A DNA stretch of 35,420 nt from Gammaproteobacteria bacterium (GCA_018814405.1 JAHIZO010000003.1:1-35420); one strand, 5' to 3'; numbered from the stretch's first letter, positions 18,506 through 27,605 are shown. Numbers and translations: made by a program. The notes: generated by a model not told the origin, from the sequence alone.

Positions 18506-19954
18506 ATGACAGCAATGACCAGAGAAGAGACTCAGGCCCTCATTCAAGAGGTGCTCGAGGTCTATCCAGAGAAAGCACGTAAAGATCGCGAGAAGCATCT
18601 CGCCGTCAACGATCAATCTGTTGAACAGTCCAAGAAGTGCATCACTTCCAACCGCAAATCTTTGCCGGGTGTGATGACGATTCGCGGTTGCGCATACGCC
18701 GGTTCCAAAGGTGTGGTGTGGGGCCCGATCAAGGACATGATCCATATTTCACACGGCCCGGTCGGCTGCGGTCAGTATTCCCGCGCCGGTCGCCGTAACT
18801 ACTACGTCGGTACAACCGGCGTGAACGCTTTCGGCACCATGAACTTCACTTCTGACTTCCAGGAGAAAGACATCGTGTTCGGTGGCGACAAGAAACTTGC
18901 CAAGCTGATCACCGAGATCGAAGGCCTGTTCCCGTTGCACAAAGGTATCTCGATCCAGTCCGAGTGCCCGATCGGTCTGATCGGTGACGACATCGAAGCC
19001 GTCTCCAAGAAGGCAGCCAAGGAACTGAACAAGCCAGTCGTGCCGGTTCGTTGCGAAGGTTTCCGTGGCGTATCTCAATCGCTGGGTCACCACATCGCCA
19101 ACGATGCGATCCGTGACTGGGTATTGGGCAACCGCGATACCAGCGCGTTCGAATCCACACCTTACGACGTGACCATCATCGGCGACTACAACATCGGCGG
19201 TGACGCTTGGGCAACTCGTACGATCCTGGAAGAGATGGGTCTGCGCGTGATCGCTCAGTGGTCCGGTGACGGTACATTGGCTGAAATGGAGAACACTCCT
19301 AAAGCTAAATTGAACCTGCTGCACTGCTATCGTTCGATGAACTACATCAGCCGCCACATGGAAGAGAAGTACGGCATTCCTTACATGGAATACAACTTCT
19401 TCGGCCCAACCAAGATCGAGAACTCACTGCGCGAGATCGCTGCTTTCTTCGACGACACTATCAAGGCTAACACCGAGAAGGTCATCGCCAAGTACAAGCC
19501 GATGATGCAAGCCGTGATCGACAAGTACAAGCCGCGTCTGGAAGGCAAGCGCGTCATGTTGTACGTGGGTGGTCTGCGTCCGCGTCACGTGATCGGTGCT
19601 TATGAAGATCTGGGCATGGAAGTGGTTGGTACCGGTTACGAGTTCGGTCACAACGACGACTACGACCGCACCATCAAGGAAATGGGTAACGCCACACTGT
19701 TGTATGACGATGTCACCGGCCTCGAGTTCGAAGAGTTCGTGAAGCGCGTCAAGCCCGACTTGGTCGGCTCCGGTATCAAGGAAAAGTTCATCTTCCAAAA
19801 GATGGGCATCCCCTTCCGCCAGATGCACTCGTGGGACTACTCCGGTCCGTATCACAGCTACGACGGCTTCGCCATCTTCGCCCGTGACATGGACATGACC
19901 TTGAACAATCCTTGCTGGAGCCAACTGACTCCACCCTGGAAAAAGGCCGCGTAA
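18506..19954 (+). CDS. nifD: Nitrogenase MoFe protein alpha chain NifD
   Basis: NifD carries the FeMo-cofactor and shares the P-cluster with NifK. From ATG 18506 (AAGGAG six bases upstream) it has 482 residues. P-cluster ligands Cys62, Cys88 and Cys154 are present ([29 protein letters not shown]), as are the cofactor ligands Cys274 (LLHCYRSM) and His441 (QMHSWDYSG). These positions equal or nearly equal the Azotobacter numbering, showing a standard Mo enzyme. A second ATG nine bases later is possible. The gene is intact. Confidence 0.99.
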   Translation: MTAMTREETQALIQEVLEVYPEKARKDREKHLAVNDQSVEQSKKCITSNRKSLPGVMTIRGCAYAGSKGVVWGPIKDMIHISHGPVGCGQYSRAGRRNYYVGTTGVNAFGTMNFTSDFQEKDIVFGGDKKLAKLITEIEGLFPLHKGISIQSECPIGLIGDDIEAVSKKAAKELNKPVVPVRCEGFRGVSQSLGHHIANDAIRDWVLGNRDTSAFESTPYDVTIIGDYNIGGDAWATRTILEEMGLRVIAQWSGDGTLAEMENTPKAKLNLLHCYRSMNYISRHMEEKYGIPYMEYNFFGPTKIENSLREIAAFFDDTIKANTEKVIAKYKPMMQAVIDKYKPRLEGKRVMLYVGGLRPRHVIGAYEDLGMEVVGTGYEFGHNDDYDRTIKEMGNATLLYDDVTGLEFEEFVKRVKPDLVGSGIKEKFIFQKMGIPFRQMHSWDYSGPYHSYDGFAIFARDMDMTLNNPCWSQLTPPWKKAA

Positions 19955-19962
19955 TGTACTGA

Positions 19963-19982
19963 AGCCGGACTCCGGTCCGGCT
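19963..19982 (+). other. Hairpin between nifD and nifK
   Basis: AGCCGGAC (19963-19970) pairs exactly with GTCCGGCT (19975-19982), loop TCCG. There is no T-run. It is probably an mRNA-stability or processing element. Confidence 0.55.
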
Positions 19983-20036
19983 AACCCTTAACGATGCTCG
20001 CGTCCGCAGATTGGCGGCCGAGCCAAGGAGATAAAC

Positions 20037-21605
20037 ATGCAAAAAGTCGATGACATCAAGCCTTGCTACCCTTTGTTCCGTCAGGACGAGTACAAGGAAT
20101 CATTGGGCAACAAAAAAGCGAAGTTCGAAGAAGGCCACGCTGACGAAAAAGTCCAGGAGATGTTCAACTGGACAACCACGATGGAATATCGTGAGCTGAA
20201 CTTCAAGCGCGAAGCCCTGACCGTTAACCCGGCCAAGGCCTGCCAACCACTCGGCGCTGTGCTGTGTGCGTTGGGCTTCGAAAAGACCATGCCGTATGTG
20301 CACGGTTCGCAAGGTTGCGTGGCGTACTTCCGTACCTACTTCAACCGTCACTTCCGCGAGCCAGTGTCTTGCGTATCCGACTCCATGACTGAAGACGCAG
20401 CCGTTTTCGGCGGTCAGAAGAACATGATCGACGGTCTGGAAAACGCCATGACCATGTACAAGCCGGACATGATCGCTGTTTCCACAACCTGTATGGCTGA
20501 GGTGATCGGCGACGACTTGAACGCCTTCATCACCAACACCAAAAAGGCTGGCGGCGTTCCTATGGACTACCCGACACCTTACGCGCACACCCCGTCTTTC
20601 GTGGGTTCGCACGTGACAGGTTGGGACAACATGTTCGAGGGCATCATCCGTTACTTCACGCTGAACACCATGGAAGGCAAAGAAGTCGGCAAGAACGGCA
20701 AGATCAACATCGTTCCCGGCTTCGAGACTTACCTCGGCAACTACCGCGTGATCCATCGCATGCTGGACGAGATGGGCGTTGAGCACACCTTGATGTCCGA
20801 TCCTACCGAAGTGCTGGATACACCGGCTGACGGCGAGTTCCGCATGTATGCAGGAGGCACGACTCAGGACGAAGTGAAGGACGCACCTAACGCGAAGACC
20901 ACTTTCTTGCTGCAGCCTATGCAACTGGAAAAGACCCGCAAGTTCGTGGAAGGTACTTGGAAACACGAAGTGCCGAAGATGTCTATCCCGATGGGTCTGG
21001 AGTCCACTGACGACTTCCTGATGAAGGTCGCGGAAGCTACCGGCAAAGAGATCCCCGCTTCGTTGGCTAAAGAGCGCGGTCGTCTGGTCGACATGATGAT
21101 GGACAGCCACACTTGGCTGCACGGCAAGAAGATCAGCCTGTATGGCGATCCTGACTTCTGCTACGGCATGACCAAGTTCCTGATGGAGCTGGGCGTCGAG
21201 CCACTGCACGTGCTGTGCAACAACGGCAGCAAGAAGTGGACAAAGGCGATGAAGGCATTGCTGGAAGAGTCTCCATACGGTGCAAACACCCAGCTGTTCG
21301 CGGGTGCTGACTTGTGGCACTTCCGCTCACTGGTGCTGACAGAGAAGCCGGACTTCATGATCGGTAACTCCTACGGCAAGTTCATCCAGCGCGACACACT
21401 GCACAAGGGTAAAGAGTTCGAAGTTCCGCTGATCCGTATCGGCTTCCCGATCTTCGACCGTCACCACCTGCATCGTGCAACAACGCTGGGTTACGAAGGT
21501 GCGATGCAAATGCTGACCACTCTGGTGAATGCAGTGATGGAGCGTCTGGACGAGGAAACTCGTGGCATGGGCACCACCGACTTCAACCACGACCTGGTCA
21601 GGTAA
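20037..21605 (+). CDS. nifK: Nitrogenase MoFe protein beta chain NifK
   Basis: NifK pairs with NifD and supplies the other P-cluster ligands: Cys69 (AKACQPLGA), Cys94 (GSQGCVAYFR) and Cys152 (STTCMAEVIGDD). The 522 residues, with the long N-terminal extension before the core, fit the Mo-type beta chain. ATG 20037 follows CCAAGGAGATAAAC. The last residues, TDFNHDLVR, match the usual C-terminus. It is intact and ends just before an intercistronic hairpin. Confidence 0.99.
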   Translation: MQKVDDIKPCYPLFRQDEYKESLGNKKAKFEEGHADEKVQEMFNWTTTMEYRELNFKREALTVNPAKACQPLGAVLCALGFEKTMPYVHGSQGCVAYFRTYFNRHFREPVSCVSDSMTEDAAVFGGQKNMIDGLENAMTMYKPDMIAVSTTCMAEVIGDDLNAFITNTKKAGGVPMDYPTPYAHTPSFVGSHVTGWDNMFEGIIRYFTLNTMEGKEVGKNGKINIVPGFETYLGNYRVIHRMLDEMGVEHTLMSDPTEVLDTPADGEFRMYAGGTTQDEVKDAPNAKTTFLLQPMQLEKTRKFVEGTWKHEVPKMSIPMGLESTDDFLMKVAEATGKEIPASLAKERGRLVDMMMDSHTWLHGKKISLYGDPDFCYGMTKFLMELGVEPLHVLCNNGSKKWTKAMKALLEESPYGANTQLFAGADLWHFRSLVLTEKPDFMIGNSYGKFIQRDTLHKGKEFEVPLIRIGFPIFDRHHLHRATTLGYEGAMQMLTTLVNAVMERLDEETRGMGTTDFNHDLVR

Positions 21606-21622
21606 CGCATCACCCTCTACCG

Positions 21623-21644
21623 CCTCTCCCGCTCGCGGGAGAGG
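21623..21644 (+). other. Hairpin between nifK and nifT
   Basis: CCTCTCCCGC (21623-21632) pairs with GCGGGAGAGG (21635-21644), a near-perfect palindrome with only two central bases between arms. There is no T-run. Its GC-rich form resembles dispersed REP-type sequences; it may set a boundary between the highly expressed nifHDK message and the downstream genes. Confidence 0.6.
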
Positions 21645-21674
21645 ATCGGTGGCAGGGATTGAAAGGAAAGAACC

Positions 21675-21899
21675 ATGGCAAACATCATGATTCAGCGCGA
21701 CAGCAAAGGCGGCTATCAGTTCTATCTGCCCAAGCGCGATCTCGAGGACGGCATCGATTCGATGGAGTTCGACACCCCGGAAAAATGGGGCGGAGAGATC
21801 AAGCTGAGCGGCGGTGGCACGTATTACATCGAGCCACAGCCTGCGCCAGCGCGACTGCCATTTTCGGTGCGTGCCAAGCGTATCGATGCGGCGGAATAA
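21675..21899 (+). CDS. nifT: NifT/FixU family protein
   Basis: NifT is a small protein commonly encoded after nifK; its precise role is unknown and it is dispensable in several species. The 74-residue product has the family pattern MANIMIQRDSKGGYQFYLPK at the start, DLEDGIDSMEF and EKWGGEIKLSGG in the middle. ATG 21675 follows GAAAGGAAAGAACC. Position directly after nifK agrees with nifHDKT order. Confidence 0.93.
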   Translation: MANIMIQRDSKGGYQFYLPKRDLEDGIDSMEFDTPEKWGGEIKLSGGGTYYIEPQPAPARLPFSVRAKRIDAAE

Positions 21900-21917
21900 C
21901 CGACAAGGAGAAATATC

Positions 21918-22118
21918 ATGGCTTATAAGATCGATACTGATCTGTGTACCGGTTGTGACGATTGCGTAGCAGATTGCCCCACGGCTTCCATCAGCGTGAA
22001 GAAGGGTCTGTACGTCATCAACGCAAACGAATGTACCGAGTGCGAAGGCGACTTCGACAAACCGCAGTGCGTGAAATTGTGCCCGATCAAGGGTTGCATC
22101 ACGCAGATCGCGGCGTAA
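21918..22118 (+). CDS. 2[4Fe-4S] ferredoxin, nif-associated
   Basis: The 66-residue product has the two cluster motifs [12 protein letters not shown] (residues 10-21) and [18 protein letters not shown] (about 39-56), the second with the expanded spacing typical of FdxN-like and Alvin-type ferredoxins. It is cytoplasmic and probably supplies low-potential electrons to NifH or to cofactor assembly. ATG 21918 follows ACAAGGAGAAATATC. Lying between nifT and nifY, it should be co-expressed with nitrogenase. Confidence 0.93.
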   Translation: MAYKIDTDLCTGCDDCVADCPTASISVKKGLYVINANECTECEGDFDKPQCVKLCPIKGCITQIAA

Positions 22119-22126
22119 TGAAACGC

Positions 22127-22154
22127 TGTCATTCCCGCGAGCGCGGGGATGACA
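22127..22154. repeat. dRS3-like palindromic repeat
   Basis: TGTCATTCCCGCG and CGCGGGGATGACA form an imperfect palindrome closely similar to each arm of the element at 5266-5378. It lies in the 72-base gap between the ferredoxin gene and nifY. It may act as an mRNA hairpin, and is probably a remnant of a dispersed repeat family. Confidence 0.75.
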
Positions 22155-22190
22155 GATCCATGCTCCACCCCGAATTCAGAAGAGGTAATC

Positions 22191-22901
22191 ATGACTAGCA
22201 ACGGCATCATCACCAAAGAAGCGGCACTGCGCATCGCGCTGGCAGCGCGCACGCTGGACGATGTGGATGTCGCCGCGCTGGCATCCAAGATGGGCAGCCA
22301 AGTCGGCCTGCCGATCACAGAAGAGAAACTGGCCAAGGTCACCGTGGCCGATCTCAAACTCATGTTGTCCGGCGAAGAGACGGTCGAGCCTGATGTCGAC
22401 CCCGCCAGCATCAAGCTCGCCGTGCGCCAATTGTGGGGCGACAGTGCTGATGCGGATACCTTGCCCGCAGTGCAAGCGTATCAAGACGGCGACATGCCCG
22501 GCAGTCTGCGCGTGGCCGTCGCATCCAATAGCGAAGAGAATCTGGACGGGCACTTCGGTTCCTGCCCACGCTTCCTCGTGTACCAAGTCGGACGCGAAGA
22601 GATCCGTTTGATCGCGATCCGTTCAACCGCTGGTGCGGATGCAGAGGAAGACAAGAACGTGGCCCGTGCCGCACTCATCAACGATTGTCAGATCGTGTAC
22701 GTGCAATCCATAGGCGGCCCTGCGGCAGCCAAGGCTGTGCGCGCCAATGTGCATCCGGTGAAGGCACCTGAAGGTGGCCCGGCACTGATCGCATTGCAGC
22801 GTCTGCAAGCTGTGCTCGATGCACCGCCGCCCTGGTTGGCGAAGATACTCGGCGTGGAAGCTCAATCGCTACGACGCTTCAGTACTGTAGAGGAAGAGTG
22901 A
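22191..22901 (+). CDS. nifY: NifY/NafY-type FeMo-cofactor-binding protein
   Basis: The 236-residue product combines an N-terminal helical domain (about 1-95, ITKEAALRIALAARTL...LPITEEKLAKVTVADLK) with a C-terminal NifX-type domain (about 103-215: LRVAVASNSEENLDGHFGSC, DKNVARAALINDCQIVYVQSIGGPAAAKAVRANVHP split by the usual loops). This two-domain layout is that of NifY/NafY, which bind FeMo-co or apo-MoFe protein during maturation; NifX alone is shorter. ATG 22191 follows AGAGGTAATC and is preferred over the frame from 22149, which would begin inside a repeat. The stop overlaps the next gene's start. Confidence 0.88.
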   Translation: MTSNGIITKEAALRIALAARTLDDVDVAALASKMGSQVGLPITEEKLAKVTVADLKLMLSGEETVEPDVDPASIKLAVRQLWGDSADADTLPAVQAYQDGDMPGSLRVAVASNSEENLDGHFGSCPRFLVYQVGREEIRLIAIRSTAGADAEEDKNVARAALINDCQIVYVQSIGGPAAAKAVRANVHPVKAPEGGPALIALQRLQAVLDAPPPWLAKILGVEAQSLRRFSTVEEE

Positions 22902-23170
22902 TGATCGCCGCCGACACACTCAGCCAGATCGCACAGCGCGCCGCGCAAGGTGCGCTGGGTGAAGCGACGCTGGATACATTGAAGCAAGCGTGGCCCGATC
23001 TGCGCTTCACGTTGTGCAACGACGACGACATGCCCGCACGTATGAAGCCCGCGTTGAGCGAGAAGGAATTCAATCTGTACTTGATCGGTGGCAGCGAGCA
23101 TTGCCTGAGCCTCACTGATGACCCTGAGCGCGCCATCGGCGTGGTGCTGGCGCAGGTGGATGAAGAATAA
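22898..23170 (+). CDS. Small nif-operon protein of unknown function, 90 aa
   Basis: I cannot name this protein. It has 90 residues, acidic, with a helical first half (TLSQIAQRAAQGALGEATLDTLKQ...) and a beta-like second half (FNLYLIGGSEHCLSLTDDPERA). It has a single Cys pair spread apart (Cys near 40 and 69) and no signal or membrane segment. Its start ATG overlaps the nifY stop (ATGATGA), which strongly links expression to nitrogenase maturation. It is the last gene before a terminator. Confidence 0.75.
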   Translation: MMIAADTLSQIAQRAAQGALGEATLDTLKQAWPDLRFTLCNDDDMPARMKPALSEKEFNLYLIGGSEHCLSLTDDPERAIGVVLAQVDEE

Positions 23171-23230
23171 ATAGGCGTAGAGTCAAACCGACAAAGCTTG
23201 CATAACAAAAATCAAGGCAAGCATAGAAAC

Positions 23231-23277
23231 ACCGCACCTGTCCCGCATGCCAGCCATGCAGGGCAGGTGCGGTTTTT
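23231..23277 (+). terminator. Terminator of the nif operon
   Basis: ACCGCACCTG (23231-23240) pairs with CAGGTGCGGT (23264-23273), with further pairing inside (GCATG/CATGC), followed by TTTTT. It lies 60 bases after the last small nif-operon gene and just before the 88-residue ORF, so read-through would also express that ORF. Confidence 0.8.
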
Positions 23278-23293
23278 CATAAGGGAGCGCAAC

Positions 23294-23560
23294 ATGCTGG
23301 ATGCAGCGACGATGGCCTTGTTGGCCAAGGTGAAGATGTTGGCGAAGAAGATCGGCGTCAATGTCGATCTGGTCAAGATGGGCAATGAAAAAACCTATGC
23401 CGAAACCACGCTTGCCGAACTCAGTAACGCGGATGATCCCGAGCTGGTGCTGATCGCTGTGCAGCTGATGAATCAGTTGGGTCTGATCGGCATGCCGAGT
23501 GCGGCAGCCATACCGGAACCGAAGAAGGATGAGACACGCTACGTCGGTTCGCTACGCTGA
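23294..23560 (+). CDS. Hypothetical protein, 88 aa
   Basis: This protein is unrecognised. From ATG 23294 (after AAGGGAGCGCAAC, a good ribosome site) it has 88 residues: a helical, lysine-rich start (MALLAKVKMLAKKIGVNVDL), a central acidic segment (NADDPELVLIAVQLMNQLGLIG) and a Pro-rich tail. It has no signal or membrane helix. It sits just beyond the nif terminator, and its last 9 bases overlap the end of the convergent GGDEF gene. No promoter of its own is obvious, so read-through from nif is a reasonable guess. Confidence 0.6.
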   Translation: MLDAATMALLAKVKMLAKKIGVNVDLVKMGNEKTYAETTLAELSNADDPELVLIAVQLMNQLGLIGMPSAAAIPEPKKDETRYVGSLR

Positions 23561-25357
23561 GGTCTTGCTGTTCGATTCCGAGAAGTAGCTATGGCAATTC
23601 CTGCCTTTGTTCTTGGATAGATACATCGCCTGATCGGCATTCTTGATCAGACTTCCCGCATCGGTGCCGTCAGTCGGATAGAACGTGATGCCGATACTGG
23701 CTGGAGAGGTGACGTTTTCGCCGAGCTGCTCGTACGGGCGCGCGAGTGAGTGAATGATGTTCTGCGCCACTTTTTCGACGTGGCCCTCGTCCGTGATGCG
23801 CGACAGGATGACGGTGAACTCATCACCGCCGAGTCGGGCTACGGTATCCGATTCGCGCACGCAGGCGCTGATGCGGCGCGCGGCCTCCACCAGCAGCGCA
23901 TCGCCGGCATCGTGGCCCAGTGTGTCGTTCACGTCCTTGAAGTGATCGAGGTCGATGAATAGCAATGCCATGCCCAGTTTGGCACGATCCGCCATCTTGA
24001 TCTCCTGTGTCAGTCGATCGCGGAACAATCGCCGGTTGGGCAACTGTGTCAGATGGTCGAAATTGGCGTGGTTCCAGATCAGCTCGTCTGCCTGCTTCTT
24101 CTCGGTGATGTCCGAGAAGAAAGCGAGATGGTGCGTCACATCGCCCTCTTCATTGAATACCAGATTGATAGTGAGCCATTCGATGAACGTCTCGCCGTTC
24201 TTGCGCCGGTTCCACACTTCACCCTGCCAGTAGCCGATCTTGTTCAGCGAGCGCCACATGTCGCGATAGAAGGCCTTGTCCTGTCTGCCCGAACTGAGGA
24301 TGCGCGGATTCAGGCCGGCAACTTCTTCCACGTTGAATCCAGTGATCTGCGTGAAGGCCGGGTTGGCATTGATGATTTTGTTGTCGGCATCAGTGATCAG
24401 CATCGCCTCGCTGCTGTGCTCAAAGATGGTGGCTGCCAGACGCAGCTTTTCTTCCGTCTCCTTGCGTGCTGTGATGTCGCGCCCCAGCACCACCAGCCCG
24501 TGGCGGGAACCGTCGTCGTTGAACAGCGGGATCTTGTAGGTATCGAAGCTGCGCGTGCCGCCTTCGGGTAGCGGGACGGTCTCTTCCAGGCGCGATAGCG
24601 TATGCGCTTGCCACGCGATCTCGTCCGAATGCACGCATGCGCGGAAGGCATCCTTGTAGATCGGGTGCGTGTGCTCGGCCAGTTCCAGGTCGGTCTTGCC
24701 TTGATAGTCCACGCCATCCAGATGGAACAGCTGCAATCCACTTTTGTTCGCGGTCTGCCAGCGTCCCACGCCATCCTTGAAGCAGATGAAGTCCGGGCTG
24801 GCATTGATCAGCGTACTCAGCACCTTTTGTGTCTGATGCAGTTCACGTATTTGTTGCCTGACCTTGCTGTGTGATTTGCGCAGTTCGAACTGGGTGATGA
24901 CGTGACTGGCCAGTGCTTTCAGCGCCAGCAACTGATCGGCATTCAACTGGCGTGGCACACGATCGATGACGCAGATGGTGCCGAGCGGCAAACCGTCGCT
25001 GGTGATCAGAGGCGCGCCGGCATAGAAACGGATCTTGGGGTCAGAAGTGACCAAACCATTGTCGAAGAAGCGCGGGTCTTGCAACGCGTCGTTCACCACC
25101 ATCACATCGTTCTGCAGGATGGTATGTGCACAAAAGGCGAGATCACGCGAAGTCTCTTTTGCATCCAGCCCGACGATGGCTTTGAACCATTGGCGATCCT
25201 GGTCGACCAGGCTGATCACGGCGATGGGGGTCTCGCAGATGGAAGAAGCCAGTTGGACCATGCCGTCGAACTCGGCCTCAGGCTCGGTATCCAGAATGTC
25301 GTAACTGAGCAACGCCTCTAGTCGTGCTTGCTCGTTATCGGGCAACGGTGCTTTCAT
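23552..25357 (-). CDS. GAF-PAS-PAS-GGDEF diguanylate cyclase (soluble)
   Basis: The 601-residue product lacks membrane helices. Order: GAF (about 20-165; ISLVDQDRQWFKAIVGLDA, DLAFCAHTIL, FYAGAPLITSDGLPLGTICVID), PAS 1 (about 185-300, with FICFKDGVGRWQTANK), PAS 2 (about 302-425, with AMLITDADNKIINANPAFTQITGF) and GGDEF (about 430-595). ARLGGDEFTVIL is intact, and RESD five residues before it is an inhibitory site, so c-di-GMP synthesis with feedback is expected. The GAF type is that often paired with sensing of small molecules or redox changes; the ligand is unknown. ATG 25357 is followed downstream by no overlap except 9 bases with the 88-residue gene. Confidence 0.92.
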   Translation of the reverse strand: MKAPLPDNEQARLEALLSYDILDTEPEAEFDGMVQLASSICETPIAVISLVDQDRQWFKAIVGLDAKETSRDLAFCAHTILQNDVMVVNDALQDPRFFDNGLVTSDPKIRFYAGAPLITSDGLPLGTICVIDRVPRQLNADQLLALKALASHVITQFELRKSHSKVRQQIRELHQTQKVLSTLINASPDFICFKDGVGRWQTANKSGLQLFHLDGVDYQGKTDLELAEHTHPIYKDAFRACVHSDEIAWQAHTLSRLEETVPLPEGGTRSFDTYKIPLFNDDGSRHGLVVLGRDITARKETEEKLRLAATIFEHSSEAMLITDADNKIINANPAFTQITGFNVEEVAGLNPRILSSGRQDKAFYRDMWRSLNKIGYWQGEVWNRRKNGETFIEWLTINLVFNEEGDVTHHLAFFSDITEKKQADELIWNHANFDHLTQLPNRRLFRDRLTQEIKMADRAKLGMALLFIDLDHFKDVNDTLGHDAGDALLVEAARRISACVRESDTVARLGGDEFTVILSRITDEGHVEKVAQNIIHSLARPYEQLGENVTSPASIGITFYPTDGTDAGSLIKNADQAMYLSKNKGRNCHSYFSESNSKTSA

Positions 25358-25564
25358 GAAACTCTCCTCACTACTGGATGCCCTGTCGTTCAGGGTCTGT
25401 TGTTATTGCCCGTTCTTGGCGGGTCTTATATCTATCCCTGTGTGCTTTGTGAGACGTTGTATCACCATTTTGGTGCGTGGGGAATCTGGCAGGGGTGAGT
25501 GCCTGACTGATTTGCGAGGGTTAAAAGGTTGCAGTTCTGACCGAAAACACAGGGATTCAATACG

Positions 25565-26638
25565 CTATGGCTGATGCGCCATACGCAGCCACTCCACGTT
25601 GTAGATCTCCGGTATTGCACCCACACGCATCTCGGGAATGCTGCCGATGCGGCATCGTTGCGCGTCAAGTTGCTGATGCCATTCACGGTAGCGCAACATG
25701 CTGGCCGGATTCATCACGCAAGCCTGTGCACCGAATGGATGGCCGAACTTGAACAGCAGGTGGCCGACCTCGTGCGCAAGATAGGCGCCGGAAAGCGCCG
25801 CAGCATGAGACGGAGCGTAATCCTCGCCGCCGCGCAATGACCTGCTAAAAGCGGAGGTGTCGGTGAACGGAAACGTGCTCCAGAACACGAACGAACCCAA
25901 AGGGCTGCTGCGGCTGAAGGTGGTGGTGCCGGTGGTCAAGCCGCCGCGTATCGCGGTATGCACTTCGACGGCGGTGTATTCCGCACTGGCTAGTAACTGG
26001 TTGGTGATCACCAGGTCATACGGCAGCTCTCCATAGCCCACCGTATCCCAGAAGATCCACTCGTTGCGCGCTGTCTCGTCTAGCACCGGTTTGCCATCGT
26101 TGGCCCGGATCGTGCGCCAGTCATCCAGCCGTGCCAGCATCACATCGGCCAGCAATACCGAGAATTCCTGTAACGATTGAGGGTCGGCTGTATCAGGCAG
26201 GTAAGGGCGTGCATAGGCGAGCGCCTCAGCCAGTTTCGTCTTGCGCTCATGCAGGGTGTGCAGGATGCCAGCCACCAACCGCTTGTGGTCACCCCCGCCG
26301 GATTTGAAATCGTAGATCTCGCGCATGCGTACTTGGCGCACTTTGGGCGGAACAAGTGCCAATACCGCATCGACGGAAGTTTCGGTGATCTCGCTGAATT
26401 CCAGATGCACACCGAAATGTTCCAGCGCCGTGTTGCGAGTCGCTTCCAACAAAGTGCTCAACTGTTCCGGTGTCATGCGCGGTAGTCGTTCATTCACCGC
26501 ATGCGCCACGCGCAGATGGAGGGTTTGTCCCGGTTGGATGGGGACGATCTCGGTATGACGCCATACGTCAGCGCCACGGCAGCCGGTCAGCAACAAAATG
26601 AGAATAAGCAACAGGGTGGGGCGTCTGCTCGCAGTCAT
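25565..26638 (-). CDS. Lipoprotein with HExxH metalloprotease motif
   Basis: The 357-residue product begins with a lipoprotein signal (LLLILILLLTGC, lipobox Cys near residue 20), so it should be anchored in the periplasm. Near residue 290 it has HEVGHLLFKFGHP, a zinc-binding HExxH with a further His seven residues after the second. The spacing differs by one from the strict metzincin motif (HExxHxxGxxH). The middle contains the segment TTGTTTFSRSSPLGSFVFWSTFPFTDT split by no known domain. The family is not named here. It lies upstream of the GGDEF gene on the same strand with a 207-base gap. Function is unknown; periplasmic proteolysis is inferred. Confidence 0.7.
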   Translation of the reverse strand: MTASRRPTLLLILILLLTGCRGADVWRHTEIVPIQPGQTLHLRVAHAVNERLPRMTPEQLSTLLEATRNTALEHFGVHLEFSEITETSVDAVLALVPPKVRQVRMREIYDFKSGGGDHKRLVAGILHTLHERKTKLAEALAYARPYLPDTADPQSLQEFSVLLADVMLARLDDWRTIRANDGKPVLDETARNEWIFWDTVGYGELPYDLVITNQLLASAEYTAVEVHTAIRGGLTTGTTTFSRSSPLGSFVFWSTFPFTDTSAFSRSLRGGEDYAPSHAAALSGAYLAHEVGHLLFKFGHPFGAQACVMNPASMLRYREWHQQLDAQRCRIGSIPEMRVGAIPEIYNVEWLRMAHQP

Positions 26639-26779
26639 GACATGTCCGGAAGCAAGGGGGTGAATGCAAGCTACGCGCCTCGCCGGAATCGGTCAACATC
26701 TCAAAAGACCTATATAAAGGTTGGTATGCGCAGCCATGAATGGCCGAGAGGAACGGTCATCTCACTTTCGGGGCATGCC

Positions 26780-26794
26780 TGGCCTTTAACTTGC
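26780..26794 (+). promoter_or_regulatory. Sigma-54-like promoter of modABC
   Basis: TGGCCTTTAACTTGC carries TGGC and TTGC at correct spacing. The predicted start near 26806 leaves 26 bases to modA ATG 26832, with GGAG at 26822-26825. No exact NifA site was found upstream. The middle bases CTT deviate from ACG, so this is weaker than the nifH promoter. Confidence 0.6.
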
Positions 26795-26831
26795 TTGCTA
26801 TCATGGGGCACACTTTGCATTGGAGCAGAAG

Positions 26832-27599
26832 ATGAACACCGAAACATTCCGCAATTCTTGGTTGGCATGCCTGACCCTGGCCTTTTCACTCGCCATGCCG
26901 GCGCAGGCGGGCGAGGTGCGCGTCGCGGTCGCGTCCAACTTCACCGCACCGATGGAGCGCATCGTGCCCTTGTTCGAACAGGCGACCGGACACAAGGCCA
27001 AAGTCAGTTATGGTTCCACCGGCAAGTTCTATGCGCAGATCAGGAACGGCGCCCCCTACGATGTGTTTCTGGCAGCGGATGATGAGACGCCCAAGAAGCT
27101 GGTGCGGCAGGAATTGGCCGTCGGCCAGTCGCGCTTCGTCTATGCCCTCGGCAAGCTGGTGCTGTGGAGCGTGCAACCGGACATCGTGGACGACAAGGCG
27201 ACTTTGTTGAACAAGGGCAACTTCAACAAGCTGTCCATCGCCAATCCGCGGCTGGCACCCTATGGCGTGGCGGCGAAAGAGACGCTGACCAAACTGACGA
27301 TGTGGAACGCCATGCAGCGCAAACTGGTACAGGGCGAGAACATCACGCAGGCCTACCAGTTCGTCGCCAGCGAGAACGCCGACCTGGGGTTCATCGCGCT
27401 GTCGCAGATCATGCGCGACGGCAAGATCAGTCAGGGCTCGTGGTGGATCGTGCCGCCGACCATGTACCAACCCATCAAGCAGAGCGCGGTACAGTTGAGC
27501 GAGGCGCAGGATGTCGAGGCGGCACAGGCGCTGCTCACCTTCCTGCGCGGCAAGCAGGCCGCTGCCATCATCCGCAGCTATGGCTATGAATTGCCCTGA
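26832..27599 (+). CDS. modA: Molybdate ABC transporter substrate-binding protein ModA
   Basis: ModA binds molybdate in the periplasm and delivers it to ModB. From ATG 26832 the product has 255 residues with a signal peptide ending ...LAMPAQA (about 26). The fold markers are EVRVAVASNFTAPMERIVPLF after cleavage, YGSTGKFYAQIRNGAPYDVFLAADDETP split by normal loops, and the late NADLGFIALSQIM. Length and order suit ModA/WtpA-type binding proteins. It lies seven bases upstream of modB. Mo supply is needed for FeMo-co, and the upstream sigma-54-like site would tie import to nitrogen fixation. Confidence 0.93.
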   Translation: MNTETFRNSWLACLTLAFSLAMPAQAGEVRVAVASNFTAPMERIVPLFEQATGHKAKVSYGSTGKFYAQIRNGAPYDVFLAADDETPKKLVRQELAVGQSRFVYALGKLVLWSVQPDIVDDKATLLNKGNFNKLSIANPRLAPYGVAAKETLTKLTMWNAMQRKLVQGENITQAYQFVASENADLGFIALSQIMRDGKISQGSWWIVPPTMYQPIKQSAVQLSEAQDVEAAQALLTFLRGKQAAAIIRSYGYELP

Positions 27600-27605
27600 T
27601 CGCGC

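Noticed and set aside
20100-21320. 406-codon minus-strand frame opposite nifK
   Set aside because: Antisense of a highly biased codon set; no plausible start or domain.
26700-26730. ModE-type operator in the ACCTATATAAAGGT near-palindrome upstream of modA
   Set aside because: Only a short partial match to the TATATA-type ModE half-site and no second half-site at the right spacing.
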